Source of the DNA: Micavibrio sp. UBA2638
Lineage (GTDB): Bacteria; Pseudomonadota; Alphaproteobacteria; Micavibrionales; Micavibrionaceae
Reading direction: 5' to 3'
Assembly: GCA_002359735.1 (NCBI GenBank)
Contig: DENS01000002.1
Span: 28,215-92,214 of the forward strand
Length of the DNA stretch: 64,000 bases
Shown: positions 15,827 through 25,270 of the stretch, piece after piece
How positions within the stretch are numbered: the stretch's first letter is position 1
How the letters are laid out: the number at the start of each line of letters is the position of its first letter
Program-made: the position numbers and the translations under genes
Notes under the pieces: generated by a model
What the model saw: only the letters and a program-made list of their open reading frames with translations
What the model was told of the DNA's origin: nothing
Databases searched by the model: none

Positions 15827-16336
15827 CTAGTCACTCACCAATTGGCGTAAATCTTTTAATTCGCTCAACATGTCTTTTAAAACAGTCTTTTGCGCTTCGT
15901 TCAGGCCGGGTTTTGGCTGCGGGGCCTGCTGTTTTACGGCGGTCGGTTCAATAACGGCGCTGGCGCCACCAACTTCCCCTTCCAGAACAGAGTTTTTGCC
16001 GTTTTGACGAAACAGCTTTTGCACGCCTTTGATTGTGTAGCCTTCGGTGTATAATAATTCATGGATGCGTTTTAGCAGTTCGACATCCTCAGGGCGGTAA
16101 TAACGACGACCGCCACCGCGCTTGAGCGGGCGAACCTGCGAAAATTTTGTTTCCCAGAAGCGCAGAACATGTTGCTGCACGCCCAGCTCATCGGCAACTT
16201 CACTAATGGTGCGGAAGGCGCTTTTTGATTTACGGCTTTTATCAACGCCGCTTTTCTTCGCCGGAGCGATATTGTCGCTTACGCTGTTGTAGGTCTCTGT
16301 TTGTGATGTCATAGTCTTTGTTCCTTCCTGTTCCAA
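15827..16336 (-). CDS. MerR-family transcriptional regulator
   Basis: A 169-residue DNA-binding protein with one MerR winged helix near residues 40-110 (TISEVADELGVQQHVLRFWE, then GGRRYYRPEDVELLKRI). The C-terminal part is short and lacks the metal-binding cysteines of true MerR. It lies 39 bp downstream of ihfA in the plsX-fabH-ihfA-merR order found widely in alphaproteobacteria. Its regulon is not evident. Confidence 0.9.
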   Translation of the reverse strand: MEQEGTKTMTSQTETYNSVSDNIAPAKKSGVDKSRKSKSAFRTISEVADELGVQQHVLRFWETKFSQVRPLKRGGGRRYYRPEDVELLKRIHELLYTEGYTIKGVQKLFRQNGKNSVLEGEVGGASAVIEPTAVKQQAPQPKPGLNEAQKTVLKDMLSELKDLRQLVSD

Positions 16337-16375
16337 AATCTATACAGTTTTACGCTTCGCCGGTCTGCGGCTTTT

Positions 16376-16672
16376 CTAAGCCTTGCCGTTAATGCGATCT
16401 TTTAATACGTGCGAGGCGCGAAACACCAATACTTTGCGGGGGGAGATCGGAACCTCTACACCCGTTTTCGGGTTGCGGCCAATGCGTTCCCCCTTTTCCT
16501 TGACAGAGAAGCTGCCGAATGACGATATTTTGACGTTGCCGCCGGTAATCAGAGCATCGGAAATTTCTTCAATAACAGTTTCCACCAGCTCAGACGATTC
16601 ATTTCTGGACAGGCCAACTTCTTCGTATACGGCTTCGGCGAGATCTGCGCGTGTGATGGTGCGACTATCCAT
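16376..16672 (-). CDS. ihfA: Integration host factor subunit alpha
   Basis: A 98-residue HU/IHF-fold protein that bends DNA at specific sites. The beta-arm carries GRNPKTGVEVPISPRKVLVF, with the intercalating Pro. TRADLAEAVYEEVGLSRNES at the N-terminus is IHF-alpha-like. It lies between fabH and the MerR gene as in related genomes, which supports IHF-alpha over HU. Confidence 0.95.
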   Translation of the reverse strand: MDSRTITRADLAEAVYEEVGLSRNESSELVETVIEEISDALITGGNVKISSFGSFSVKEKGERIGRNPKTGVEVPISPRKVLVFRASHVLKDRINGKA

Positions 16673-16807
16673 TCGGTTTCTCCTTTTATATTGCTATAGG
16701 AATAATTTATGACGCGGGCCGGAATTAATCAATGGGCTTTACGTGGCTATCCCCAATTTTTATCTTTTTTACAAGGGATAAGGTCTTTTTCTTAAGGTGC
16801 GTAATGT

Positions 16808-17785
16808 TTAGAACCGGGCAAGAACGGCCCCCCATGTCAGGCCACCGCCCATGCCCTCAATTAAAATCATATCACCGCGCTTGATTTTGCCGCCCTTTAC
16901 CGCATTATCCAGTGCGAGCGGAATTGATGCGGCCGAGGTATTGCCGTGTTGGTCAACGGTCACAACAACCTTATCCATACCCATACCAAGTTTCTTGGCC
17001 GTGGATTCAATAATGCGGATATTGGCCTGATGCGGCACAAGCCAGTCAATTTGATCCGGCGTAATGTCATTGGCCGCCAATGTTTCCTTGACGACATCGG
17101 ACATATACTGGACGGCATATTTAAACACTTCTTTGCCTTGCATCACAATGTGGCCGGTGGTTTGTGTGCTGGATGGGCCGCCATCCACATACAGCAGATC
17201 TTTTTGCGCGCCATTGGCATGCAAGTGGCTCGAAAAAATGCCGCGATCATCAAGCGTGCCCTGCACGTTTTCATCGGCCTGCAGAACAACCGCGCCGGCA
17301 CCGTCCCCAAACAAAACGCATGTGGTGCGGTCTTCCCAATTCAAAATTTTGCTCATCATCTCTGCGCCTATGACAAGGATATTTCTGGCTTGGCCGCTGA
17401 TGATAAAGCTGTTGGCAACGCCGAGTGCATAAACAAAACCGGTACAAACGGCCTGTACGTCAAAGGCAATGCATTGGGGGATGTTTAAGGCGGCCTGGAC
17501 TTTCACGGCCACGGATGGAAATGTCTGGTCCGGCGTGGTTGTGGCCACAATGATGCAATCAATACTGTCTGGTGCAATGTTGCCGCTGTCAAGGGCGTCG
17601 CGGGCTGCGGCAATGGCCAGATCGGCGGTGGTTTCGTTTTCTGCGCCAATATGGCGCTGTTTGATGCCGCTGCGTTGTTCAATCCATTCCGATGAGGTGT
17701 CAACAATCGATTCCATATCGGCGTTGGTGAGGATTTTTTTAGGCAGATAACTGCCTGTGGCTTGTATAACGGCGCGTCTGGTCAT
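16808..17785 (-). CDS. fabH: 3-oxoacyl-ACP synthase III
   Basis: Condenses acetyl-CoA with malonyl-ACP to start fatty-acid synthesis. The 325-residue thiolase-fold protein has the catalytic triad in its expected motifs: Cys114 in QAVCTGF, His in VPHQANIRI and Asn in HGNTSAASIP. The C-terminal glycine-rich EGMGGGLTWG motif is present. It begins 7 bp after the plsX stop, so the two are co-transcribed. Confidence 0.97.
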   Translation of the reverse strand: MTRRAVIQATGSYLPKKILTNADMESIVDTSSEWIEQRSGIKQRHIGAENETTADLAIAAARDALDSGNIAPDSIDCIIVATTTPDQTFPSVAVKVQAALNIPQCIAFDVQAVCTGFVYALGVANSFIISGQARNILVIGAEMMSKILNWEDRTTCVLFGDGAGAVVLQADENVQGTLDDRGIFSSHLHANGAQKDLLYVDGGPSSTQTTGHIVMQGKEVFKYAVQYMSDVVKETLAANDITPDQIDWLVPHQANIRIIESTAKKLGMGMDKVVVTVDQHGNTSAASIPLALDNAVKGGKIKRGDMILIEGMGGGLTWGAVLARF

Positions 17786-17792
17786 ATTTGTG

Positions 17793-18845
17793 TTAATCCC
17801 TGTAGGCTCCTTCGGCCAGTAATGTTTCCTGGGTCATTAAATGCCCGATATCTTCGCTGATGGTTTGGATGTATCCTTCCCTGGCAAGGTTGCAGGCCAA
17901 ACGAATGGCGCTGGATATTCCAAGGGCGTCACTGCCGCCATGACTTTTTACACAAATTCCATTCAGACCTAAAAATACCCCGCCATTATACAGGCGCGGA
18001 TCGACCTTGTTTTTGAACCGCTTTAATGCAAATGCGGATAACAGGCCGCCAATCAGGGCCAATGGGTCACTGGATAGTGAATTTTTGAATGAGGTCGCAA
18101 TCATTTTTCCTGCGCCTTCGATGGATTTCAGAGCAATATTTCCGGCGTAACCATCGCTGACGATCACATCAACTTCACCGGTCATAATGTCCGTTCCTTC
18201 CACAAAGCCTTTATAATGCCCCGGGAAATCAACGTTAGCAAGAATGTTGGCGGCACCTTTGACGTGATCTGGGCCTTTGGTGTCCTCGGTTCCGACATTC
18301 AACAGCCCGACGCTCGGCACAGCAATTTTCTTTTGTGCCTTGGCAAATACCGCACCCAGAACGGCAAATTGCGCCAGATTTTCAGCATCCACCAGAACAT
18401 TCGCCCCCAGATCCAGCATAATAGTTTGCCCTTTCAGGCCGGGAAATATGCTGGCGATGGCCGGGCGGTGAATGCCCGGAACGGTTTTAAGCACAATTTT
18501 GGCAATCGCCATTAAAGCGCCTGTATTACCGGCAGAAACCACAGCATCGGCCTTTCCGTCCCTGACGGCCTCAATGGCCAGACGCATTGATGACCCCTTA
18601 CCGTTACGCAGGGCCGTGGATGGTTTTTCATCGTTGCCAATAAACTTTTCGGTATGAATAACGGTTGAGACGGCCCGTAATTTACGGTTTTTGGCCAGTA
18701 TGGGAAGGATCTTCGCCTCGTCCCCGTAAAGAAGAAAATGAATATCAGTTGTGTTCTTCGCGACAAGTTCAGCCGCCGGAAGTACGGCTTCGGGGCCAAT
18801 ATCGCCGCCCATTGCATCCAGAGCGATTTTTATGGAAGTAGCCAC
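17793..18845 (-). CDS. plsX: Phosphate acyltransferase PlsX
   Basis: Converts acyl-ACP to acyl-phosphate for phospholipid synthesis. I place the start at a GTG at 18845 (VATSIKIALDAMGGDIG), which gives 350 residues, the family's usual length; an ATG 96 bp upstream adds a tail without family character. The family marks LDAMGGD, SAGNTGALM, and GAKAL-type helices are visible, as is the C-terminal GGVFLGLNGICVKSHGGSD. It lies in the yceD-rpmF-plsX-fabH order, which couples lipid and ribosome genes in many bacteria. Confidence 0.95.
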   Translation of the reverse strand: MATSIKIALDAMGGDIGPEAVLPAAELVAKNTTDIHFLLYGDEAKILPILAKNRKLRAVSTVIHTEKFIGNDEKPSTALRNGKGSSMRLAIEAVRDGKADAVVSAGNTGALMAIAKIVLKTVPGIHRPAIASIFPGLKGQTIMLDLGANVLVDAENLAQFAVLGAVFAKAQKKIAVPSVGLLNVGTEDTKGPDHVKGAANILANVDFPGHYKGFVEGTDIMTGEVDVIVSDGYAGNIALKSIEGAGKMIATSFKNSLSSDPLALIGGLLSAFALKRFKNKVDPRLYNGGVFLGLNGICVKSHGGSDALGISSAIRLACNLAREGYIQTISEDIGHLMTQETLLAEGAYRD

Positions 18846-18988
18846 AAGAAATGTATCTCTTTGTTGTATCTCTTTATTGATTGCTGCCAAATCAAAGCGG
18901 CGCCATGCCGCGGAGGAGAGTATAAATGAAATTATGGCCACTGACTAGGGAACTAGATCACGTGGCCACAATTAATTTCTAAGTGATA

Positions 18989-19168
18989 TTAGTCGCGCTC
19001 GGCAAGAACCTGCTTGCCTTTGTACATGCCTGTTTTCAGGTCAATGTGGTGGCGACGCTTTGGTTCACCAGTGTGTGAATCTTCCACCCAGTTCTCTGTT
19101 TTCAGAGCATCATGTGCGCGGCGCATATTGCGCTTGGATGGTGTGGTTTTTCTCTTTGGTACAGCCAT
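18989..19168 (-). CDS. rpmF: 50S ribosomal protein L32
   Basis: Encodes 59 residues starting MAVPKRKTTPSKRNMRRAHD, the conserved N-terminus of L32, and including HHIDLKTGMYKGKQV near the end. It lacks the zinc-binding cysteines of some L32 proteins, as usual in alphaproteobacteria. It lies between yceD and plsX in the standard order. Confidence 0.96.
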   Translation of the reverse strand: MAVPKRKTTPSKRNMRRAHDALKTENWVEDSHTGEPKRRHHIDLKTGMYKGKQVLAERD

Positions 19169-19267
19169 TTTCTTGTATCTCTTGATAAATTAATTACAAA
19201 TGAAATGTGTTGATAACGAAAATTATGCCCTATGGCAAGAAAATTATTATATTTTCTGAAATTTCGG

Positions 19268-19873
19268 CTATTCTTTTCCCTGCTTATCTTTCCATTCCTG
19301 CAGCTTCGCAAACGGGTTTTTACGTTCAGGGGCCGGTTCCCTGACGGCGGGCACTTCCCCCTCCCCCAGTTCAATGCCCTGTTTTGTGGGGTATGGATCA
19401 ATGGCCAGTGACACAAACTGCATAACAATATCGCCTAAATCCAGCTTGCCATCGATGATCGGTTCCGGGTCATCCTGTTCGGGCACGATCGGGGCCTCAC
19501 CATGTTGTTTTTGCATCTCTTTTTGCTGTTTGGCTTTGGTAAATGAGACGGCTTGATCTGTATCGCCATACCAGGCTTCGAAATCTTCTTCGATATGGGT
19601 TTGTATGGGCTCCAGACTGACCACGCATTGTTGCTGTATATCCGCGGCAAAATGCCCGGTTATGTGAACAACCAGCCCGCCGCGTATGCGTTTTAACGTT
19701 AAATCCGCGCTCAGATTGTCAATGCTGTCAATGTCGTAATGCTCCGCCAGCGCCTTTAGTTGCTGCGCGTTTGGCGTGATGGTCAGGGTCTCAATTTCGT
19801 TCCCGGCCTTGTCCGCCTCAATTATGTGCGACCACGGCAGCTCCGCGCCGGGGATTTCCACTGATAGGGTCAT
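19268..19873 (-). CDS. yceD: YceD/DUF177-family protein
   Basis: A 201-residue protein of the DUF177 family, linked to 23S rRNA maturation or stability in plants and bacteria. The central CVVSLEPIQTHIEEDFEAWY (one Cys of the usual pair) and the LDLGDIVMQFVSLAIDPYP segment identify it. The C-terminus ends NPFAKLQEWKDK, also a family mark. It is immediately upstream of rpmF, where yceD is found in most bacteria. Confidence 0.93.
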   Translation of the reverse strand: MTLSVEIPGAELPWSHIIEADKAGNEIETLTITPNAQQLKALAEHYDIDSIDNLSADLTLKRIRGGLVVHITGHFAADIQQQCVVSLEPIQTHIEEDFEAWYGDTDQAVSFTKAKQQKEMQKQHGEAPIVPEQDDPEPIIDGKLDLGDIVMQFVSLAIDPYPTKQGIELGEGEVPAVREPAPERKNPFAKLQEWKDKQGKE

Positions 19874-19874
19874 T

Positions 19875-20435
19875 TTAACTCTCCTTCGTCATGGTGCCGG
19901 ATTCTGGCGGCATAAATGTAATGTGTCCGGCCATAATGTCGTTTATAGGCGCCGATTGCAACTGCGCAGCATTATTCAGGACATAGGCGGTCATTCTATG
20001 CAATGTGTCCGGTTTTTCGAAATGCACAAGGGTATACAGATTGCGATCCAGCGCACTGGCCAGTTCTTCGCGCGCGTTTTCGTGTTGCAAAGCCTGCTCA
20101 TAAGCGTGCATGCGGCCGTTAAAGGCCAGCATATGTTTTTTCATGCGTTTGGGAACGCCCATATCACCGACGCCAATTTCCCGGTACCCTTCATCAATGT
20201 TCAAAAAGGCCGTATCAAAAAGCGCCTGCCCCAATTGGGGGCCACCTTTTTCATCCTTAATCCGGTTGATAATCAGAAAGATATGCACCAGCAACAGGTC
20301 AAACCGCCCCTCCGTCGTGTCAGGCACTTCCAGGTTCTCGTAAAAATACGCATTGCGCGCAGCGTCCTGAGCGGCAATAAACAGGGCCCAGGATTCTTGT
20401 TCATAGCGTTTTTTCGATTTAAACAGTCCAAACAT
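19875..20435 (-). CDS. Ubiquinol-cytochrome c chaperone (CBP3-like)
   Basis: A 186-residue member of the Cbp3/UQCC1-like family that helps assemble cytochrome bc1. The family region includes DTTEGRFDLLLVHIFLIINR and the VGDMGVPKRMKKHMLAFNGR stretch. I use the ATG at 20435 (MFGLFKSKK), which has GGTGAG upstream, over one 33 bp earlier. It abuts yceD (1 bp gap), an arrangement common in alphaproteobacteria. Confidence 0.85.
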   Translation of the reverse strand: MFGLFKSKKRYEQESWALFIAAQDAARNAYFYENLEVPDTTEGRFDLLLVHIFLIINRIKDEKGGPQLGQALFDTAFLNIDEGYREIGVGDMGVPKRMKKHMLAFNGRMHAYEQALQHENAREELASALDRNLYTLVHFEKPDTLHRMTAYVLNNAAQLQSAPINDIMAGHITFMPPESGTMTKES

Positions 20436-20515
20436 TGATTTTTTCTCACCATCGCCTATAAGAAGCATATAATATAATTATTCACCGCGTTCATGTATAT
20501 GTTTGGGAGATAACC

Positions 20516-20971
20516 ATGACTGTAACCAAAAAGCAATTGCTGATCAGTGCCGCCGTTTGTTTTGTTTCGGGTTTTGTTCTGGCCGGCTGTACACCGACAA
20601 AAATGCAGCGCGGTAATATGCTGGAGACCCATCAGCTGGAGCGTGTAGAGGCCGGGAAAAGCTCAAGATCCGATGTTTTGCGCCTGCTGGGTTCCCCCAC
20701 GACCGTCGCGCCCTTTAACGATGATATCTGGTATTATATCGGGCAGGAAACCGAAAAGCGTGGCATTCTGGACCCCAAAGTGGTGAATGAGCGTATCGTC
20801 GCCGTGACCTTTAGCACCGATGGCCTGGTGGAGAGTGTGAACGACGTCAATGCCGATCGCATCAATATACCAATCGAACGCGATGCAACGCCCACGCATG
20901 GGACGGAAACCAGCGCCGTACAACAGATATTCGGCAATCTTGGGAAGTTTAACCCGCAGGATGCACGATAA
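20516..20971 (+). CDS. bamE: Outer-membrane assembly lipoprotein BamE
   Basis: BAM-complex lipoprotein that assists beta-barrel insertion. The signal peptide ends in the lipobox LAGC (Cys at about residue 24). The SmpA/OmlA fold follows: VEAGKSSRSDVLRLLGSPT, DDIWYYIGQET and the second strand region VVNERIVAVTFSTDG. Length 151 fits. It is divergent from the Cbp3-like gene, as in related genomes. Confidence 0.93.
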   Translation: MTVTKKQLLISAAVCFVSGFVLAGCTPTKMQRGNMLETHQLERVEAGKSSRSDVLRLLGSPTTVAPFNDDIWYYIGQETEKRGILDPKVVNERIVAVTFSTDGLVESVNDVNADRINIPIERDATPTHGTETSAVQQIFGNLGKFNPQDAR

Positions 20972-21046
20972 AATTTTATTGACATAATAGATGCTTTGCG
21001 TTACAAGGCTTGGCTATATGAAAATTAGACAAGGCAGTATCGTAAC

Positions 21047-21622
21047 ATGTCCGTATTAAAAAAATTTTTGACGTCCCTTTTTACCGGTGATGATACCGAA
21101 AACACAATGCGTAAGGATTTTGCGGCCAGTGCGGCAGAATTGGTGGAGCCGATAATTCGCGCGCAAAATCATGCCAAGGCGCTGTTTGAAGAGTTTGAGC
21201 CGGACGTCCAGAAAATTAATGCGCTGTTGAAGCAGGCCGGCATTGATAAAAACATTGAATGGGAACTATCCGGCGAGGACAATACAGAAATTACATTGGC
21301 ATCGCGCGGCAAAAATAGTCATACGGAACACCTTGTTTTGAAAGCCACAGAGACTGGTAGTTTTTTCAGTACACACTCGCGCGAACATTGTTTATCAACG
21401 GAGATTGGGCCAATAAGATCTAGCAATAAGGGCCCTTGTTACTATATGGGCAGTGATAGCGACAAAAATATAGATATGATTAATGCCGTTATACAAAATC
21501 ATATTCTCACAAAAGATGAGGTCAAGAAGGTCGGCTTTACTTTGCATGAGCAGGAGCAGCAAAAATATGCACCGCGCGGACATAGCCGCCCTAATTCCGG
21601 GATTGAAATAAAGGGATTTTAA
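21047..21622 (+). CDS. Uncharacterised protein, 191 aa
   Basis: I do not recognise this family. It is soluble and without signal peptide. The N-terminal 70 residues are helical (AAELVEPIIRAQNHAKALF), followed by a beta-rich part and a short basic tail. It is followed by a strong terminator at 21679, which supports real transcription of the bamE-side unit. Confidence 0.55.
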   Translation: MSVLKKFLTSLFTGDDTENTMRKDFAASAAELVEPIIRAQNHAKALFEEFEPDVQKINALLKQAGIDKNIEWELSGEDNTEITLASRGKNSHTEHLVLKATETGSFFSTHSREHCLSTEIGPIRSSNKGPCYYMGSDSDKNIDMINAVIQNHILTKDEVKKVGFTLHEQEQQKYAPRGHSRPNSGIEIKGF

Positions 21623-21678
21623 ACTAAAGACTGCAAAAAAATTCGCTTTTTACGGAATTTTATGAGAGACTAACAATG

Positions 21679-21703
21679 AAGGCGCTTTTTGAGCGCCTTT
21701 TTT
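21679..21703 (+). terminator. Rho-independent terminator after the 191-aa gene
   Basis: GGCGCT/AGCGCC stem with a TTTTG loop, followed by seven T residues on the plus strand, about 60 bp after the stop codon. Confidence 0.9.
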
Positions 21704-21777
21704 GATACCCCCACCCCCCTAAAATTTACAAACGAAATGACGAAGCCGAATGCGCATGTCATATCAATCACTTACAC

Positions 21778-21808
21778 ATAAAAAACGGGCCTGATGCGGC
21801 CCGTTCTT
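21778..21808 (-). terminator. Rho-independent terminator of hppA
   Basis: On the minus strand ACGGGCC and GGCCCGT form a 7-bp GC-rich stem around a 6-nt loop, followed by a T run. It lies about 30 bp past the hppA stop. Confidence 0.88.
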
Positions 21809-21833
21809 GCGTGCGTTTATACCGTTATTGTGG

Positions 21834-23984
21834 TTAAAGGCCGATATATTTGGCCACAACGGCCACCAGCAGAATGGCCACAATGTTTGTGATTTTAATC
21901 AGCGGGTTTACGGCTGGCCCGGCAGTGTCTTTATACGGGTCACCAACGGTATCCCCGGTTACGGCGGCTTTATGCCCTTCCGAGCCTTTGCCGCCGTGAT
22001 GGCCCTCTTCGATGTATTTCTTGGCATTGTCCCAGGCCCCCCCGCCCGAGGTCATGGAAATAGCAACGAATAGCCCCGTTACAATGGTCCCCAGCAGCAT
22101 CGCGCCTAGGCATTGGAAGGCAGGTTCATAATCACCGGTCAAATACGCCACGGTGAAAAAGACAATAACAGGCGCGGCAACGGGAAGCAGGGACGGAACA
22201 ACCATTTCCTTGATGGCCGATTTTGTCAGCAAGTCAACGCAGGTACCATATTCCGGCTTTGTATCGCCGTCCATGATGCCTTTAATGTCTTTGAATTGGC
22301 GCCGGACTTCCACCACCACAGAGGCGGCGGCGCGCCCCACCGCGGTCATGGACATGGCGCTGAACAAATACGGCAATAAGCCGCCCAAAAACAGGCCAAT
22401 AACCACATAGGGGTCCTGTAACGGGAAGGTGATATCACTGTATTGCGGCAGGTAATGCTTGATTTCCTCGGTATAGGCGGCGAACAATACCAGCGCGGCC
22501 AACCCGGCAGAACCAATGGCGTAGCCCTTGGTGACGGCCTTGGTTGTGTTGCCAACGGCGTCCAGTGCGTCTGTTGTGTCCCGAACGTCTTGCGGCAATT
22601 CAGCCATTTCAGCAATGCCACCCGCATTATCGGTAACGGGGCCATAGGCATCCAGCGCCACCACCATCCCCGCCAGCGACAGCATGGATGTTGCGGCAAT
22701 GGCAATGCCGTAAAGTCCGGCAAAGGTAAAGGCGGCGTAGATTCCGCCGCAAATCACGATGACAGGCAGGGCCGTTGATTCCATCGAAATGGCAAGGCCC
22801 TGTATCACATTCGTTCCATGACCCGATTCTGATGCTTTTGCGACTTCACGAACGGGTCTGAAGGCTGTTGATGTGTAATATTCGGTGATCCAGATCAACA
22901 GGCCCGTTACAACAAGGCCGGTCAGGACGCATTGAAACAATGCGCTCATGGTCATGATGTCACCGCTGGCCAGCGTGATGTCCTGCGCCAGATTGATGTC
23001 CAGATACGTGTCTTTAAACATGACGTAATAAATCAGACCGGCGGATATGACGGCGCTGGCTATAAAGCCTTTATACAGGGCCCACATAACGTTGTTATTC
23101 CGGCCAAGACGGACAAAAAATGTTCCGGCAATTGACCCCAAAATGCACACCCCGCCTATGATCAGGGGCAATTGCATCATACTTTCGACGCTAGACGCGG
23201 CAAAGGTTGAAAAGGCAATCAACATGGTGGCGACAACGGTTACGGCATAGGTCTCGAACAGATCAGCGGCCATCCCGGCGCAATCACCAACATTGTCCCC
23301 GACATTATCGGCTATAACCGCCGGGTTGCGCGGATCATCTTCGGGGATGCCTGCCTCGACCTTGCCAACAAGGTCGGCGCCAACATCGGCCCCTTTGGTG
23401 AAGATCCCGCCGCCCAAACGGGCGAAAATTGAAATAAGTGAGGCACCAAAGCCCAGCGCAATCAAGCCCTCCAGCATGACGCGGATAATGGCCTTGCGTT
23501 CCTTGCTTTGTTCGGCTGCGGCTGCCAGATTTAATGTGTCCTGTAACCACATGTAATAAAACAAAACACCAAGAAGCCCAAGCCCGACAACCAACATGCC
23601 GGTAATGGCCCCGGCTTTAAAGGCAACATTCAGTGCGCTGCTCATGCTTTGGGTTGCGGCCTGCGTTGTTCTGACATTGGCGCGAACGGATACCAACATA
23701 CCGGTATACCCGGCGATGCCGGATAAAACGGCCCCGATGGCAAAACCTATGGCGACATGCCAGCCCAGCAATAGATATAAGCCAATTGCTGCTGCTACGC
23801 CAACTAGGGCAATGGTTCTATATTGGCGGTTCAAATAGGCCGATGCGCCTTCTTGAATGGCCGATGCAATCGATTGCATCCTTTCATTTCCGGCCTCTTT
23901 AGCCAGAACCTGTTTTGCGGCCACTGCACAATAAAGCAGCGCAAGGCCGCCGCATGCCGCAATCATTACATTTAGTGAAACCAT
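21834..23984 (-). CDS. hppA: Proton-translocating membrane pyrophosphatase, K+-independent type
   Basis: Inner-membrane pump that couples pyrophosphate hydrolysis to proton export. The 716-residue protein has about 16 hydrophobic segments and the catalytic region DVGADLVGKVEAGIPEDDPR followed by the NVGDNVGDCAGMAADL motif. A second acidic motif, DAYGPVTDNAGGIAEM, lies in the C-terminal half. At the residue that sets K+ dependence this protein has Lys482 (GNTTKAVTKG) where K+-dependent enzymes have Ala, so it should not need potassium. It stands alone, with terminators on both sides. Confidence 0.96.
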   Translation of the reverse strand: MVSLNVMIAACGGLALLYCAVAAKQVLAKEAGNERMQSIASAIQEGASAYLNRQYRTIALVGVAAAIGLYLLLGWHVAIGFAIGAVLSGIAGYTGMLVSVRANVRTTQAATQSMSSALNVAFKAGAITGMLVVGLGLLGVLFYYMWLQDTLNLAAAAEQSKERKAIIRVMLEGLIALGFGASLISIFARLGGGIFTKGADVGADLVGKVEAGIPEDDPRNPAVIADNVGDNVGDCAGMAADLFETYAVTVVATMLIAFSTFAASSVESMMQLPLIIGGVCILGSIAGTFFVRLGRNNNVMWALYKGFIASAVISAGLIYYVMFKDTYLDINLAQDITLASGDIMTMSALFQCVLTGLVVTGLLIWITEYYTSTAFRPVREVAKASESGHGTNVIQGLAISMESTALPVIVICGGIYAAFTFAGLYGIAIAATSMLSLAGMVVALDAYGPVTDNAGGIAEMAELPQDVRDTTDALDAVGNTTKAVTKGYAIGSAGLAALVLFAAYTEEIKHYLPQYSDITFPLQDPYVVIGLFLGGLLPYLFSAMSMTAVGRAAASVVVEVRRQFKDIKGIMDGDTKPEYGTCVDLLTKSAIKEMVVPSLLPVAAPVIVFFTVAYLTGDYEPAFQCLGAMLLGTIVTGLFVAISMTSGGGAWDNAKKYIEEGHHGGKGSEGHKAAVTGDTVGDPYKDTAGPAVNPLIKITNIVAILLVAVVAKYIGL

Positions 23985-24102
23985 AGTAAATCCTCACAAA
24001 TTTAAGGTTAGATTTTGTGCACACACCCCGCCGCCAAAATTGATTTTACCGCGTTCCATGGGGGGGATGAAAGCCATGACCCAAAAAGAATGTGACGCAA
24101 CG

Positions 24103-24131
24103 CAAAAAAAACCCGCTTTAAAAAGCGGGTA
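24103..24131 (-). terminator. Rho-independent terminator after the FliL-like gene
   Basis: ACCCGCTT/AAGCGGGT stem (24111-24130) followed on the minus strand by eight T residues. It closes the minus-strand transcription unit ending with the FliL-like gene. Confidence 0.88.
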
Positions 24132-24194
24132 TTATAAAGTTTAGAGGGTTCACATATTGCAGGGCCGCTATTGCAAGCCCAACAATTCCTTGGT

Positions 24195-24674
24195 CTAAAC
24201 AGGGCGCTGCTGGACAACTTGTAGCAATACGTCATGCACAATATCGTCCCCTAACACCTTGTTAGAAATTTTGTTCAATTGTTTTTTTAGTGTGTTCACT
24301 TGTATGACACCGCCCTTTAATGCGGCCTGATTATTTAAGACACCATATAATTTCTGAATATAGGCATCTTTGAGCCGCGGCGCCTGTGCGGTGATTAAGC
24401 TGCCTGCTTTTTCGTCGGCGACCTCAAGGGCCACGACCAGACTTACGGTCTGCGTAACGCCTGATTCGTCAATAATGGGCAGGATTAATGGATCAAGCTC
24501 AACGAAGATATGTTTGGATGTATCAGCTTTATCCTTGCTGTCTTGTTTTTTGGCGTGGCTTTTGTCGCCCTCAACGGCCGATGCTTCTGCCGGTTTCATG
24601 AAATAGAAATAGGCCCCTGCTCCGCCGCCGCCAAGCAATGCCAACGCTATAACAATGGAAAGTATTTTTTTCAC
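24195..24674 (-). CDS. FliL-like basal-body-associated protein
   Basis: A small inner-membrane protein with one N-terminal transmembrane segment (KKILSIVIALALLGGGGAG), a Lys/Asp-rich linker, and a FliL-type stomatin-like periplasmic domain (FVELDPLILPII, then SLVVALEV and the helix LKDAYIQKLYGVL). I place the start at GTG 24674 with GGGG upstream, 159 residues; a TTG at 24704 is possible. FliL supports stator function at the flagellar motor. No other flagellar gene is in the window, so its link to motility rests on the family only. Confidence 0.75.
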   Translation of the reverse strand: MKKILSIVIALALLGGGGAGAYFYFMKPAEASAVEGDKSHAKKQDSKDKADTSKHIFVELDPLILPIIDESGVTQTVSLVVALEVADEKAGSLITAQAPRLKDAYIQKLYGVLNNQAALKGGVIQVNTLKKQLNKISNKVLGDDIVHDVLLQVVQQRPV

Positions 24675-24785
24675 GTATGTGCCCCAACCGTTTTGTAAAC
24701 CCAATTACCAGTATAACAATGGGCTGTTAAAGATTGGTTAGGTTTGCATAAAATTTTAGACAAATGTGACGGGGTGATAAATACG

Positions 24786-25253
24786 CTAGCTGCGCAAGGC
24801 CTTTCCGGCTTTATCAAGTACGCCGTTAATGAGCTTAACCTGACCTTCATCGTAAAAACCGTGTGCCACGTCAAGATAATCATTGATTATAATGGGGGCA
24901 TCTATATTGGTATGCGCCAATAATTCATAAACGCCGCAACATAAAATGGCTTTTAGCAGTGTTTCGGTTTCACCGGATTTACTTGTGGTCAGGCTGGCTT
25001 TGATAATATCTTCGACATCACCCTGACGGGCATTATAACCAAATAATATTTTTTGAAAGAGGGTTTTGTCCGGGCTTACCAGCTTTTCGCCATCAATTTC
25101 GATGTGATCGGATTTGGCCAAAGTATCTGCTACGGCCTCTTTCATATCATTACCCGTGTGCATGACACCATAAAGTGTTTGCACCGCCATTAACCGTGCG
25201 GAGCGCGATTGTGCAGATTTAGAGGGGGTATTACGCTGTGGTTGATTGGACAT
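24786..25253 (-). CDS. nusB: Transcription antitermination factor NusB
   Basis: An all-helical RNA-binding protein of the rRNA antitermination complex, 155 residues. Family segments: SRSARLMAVQTLYGV at the N-terminus, LLKAILCCGVYELL and the C-terminal INDYLDVAHGF then GQVKLINGVLDKAG. It follows ribH by 17 bp, the usual ribH-nusB pair. Confidence 0.95.
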   Translation of the reverse strand: MSNQPQRNTPSKSAQSRSARLMAVQTLYGVMHTGNDMKEAVADTLAKSDHIEIDGEKLVSPDKTLFQKILFGYNARQGDVEDIIKASLTTSKSGETETLLKAILCCGVYELLAHTNIDAPIIINDYLDVAHGFYDEGQVKLINGVLDKAGKALRS

Positions 25254-25270
25254 GTGTTCAGTCTCTTCCT

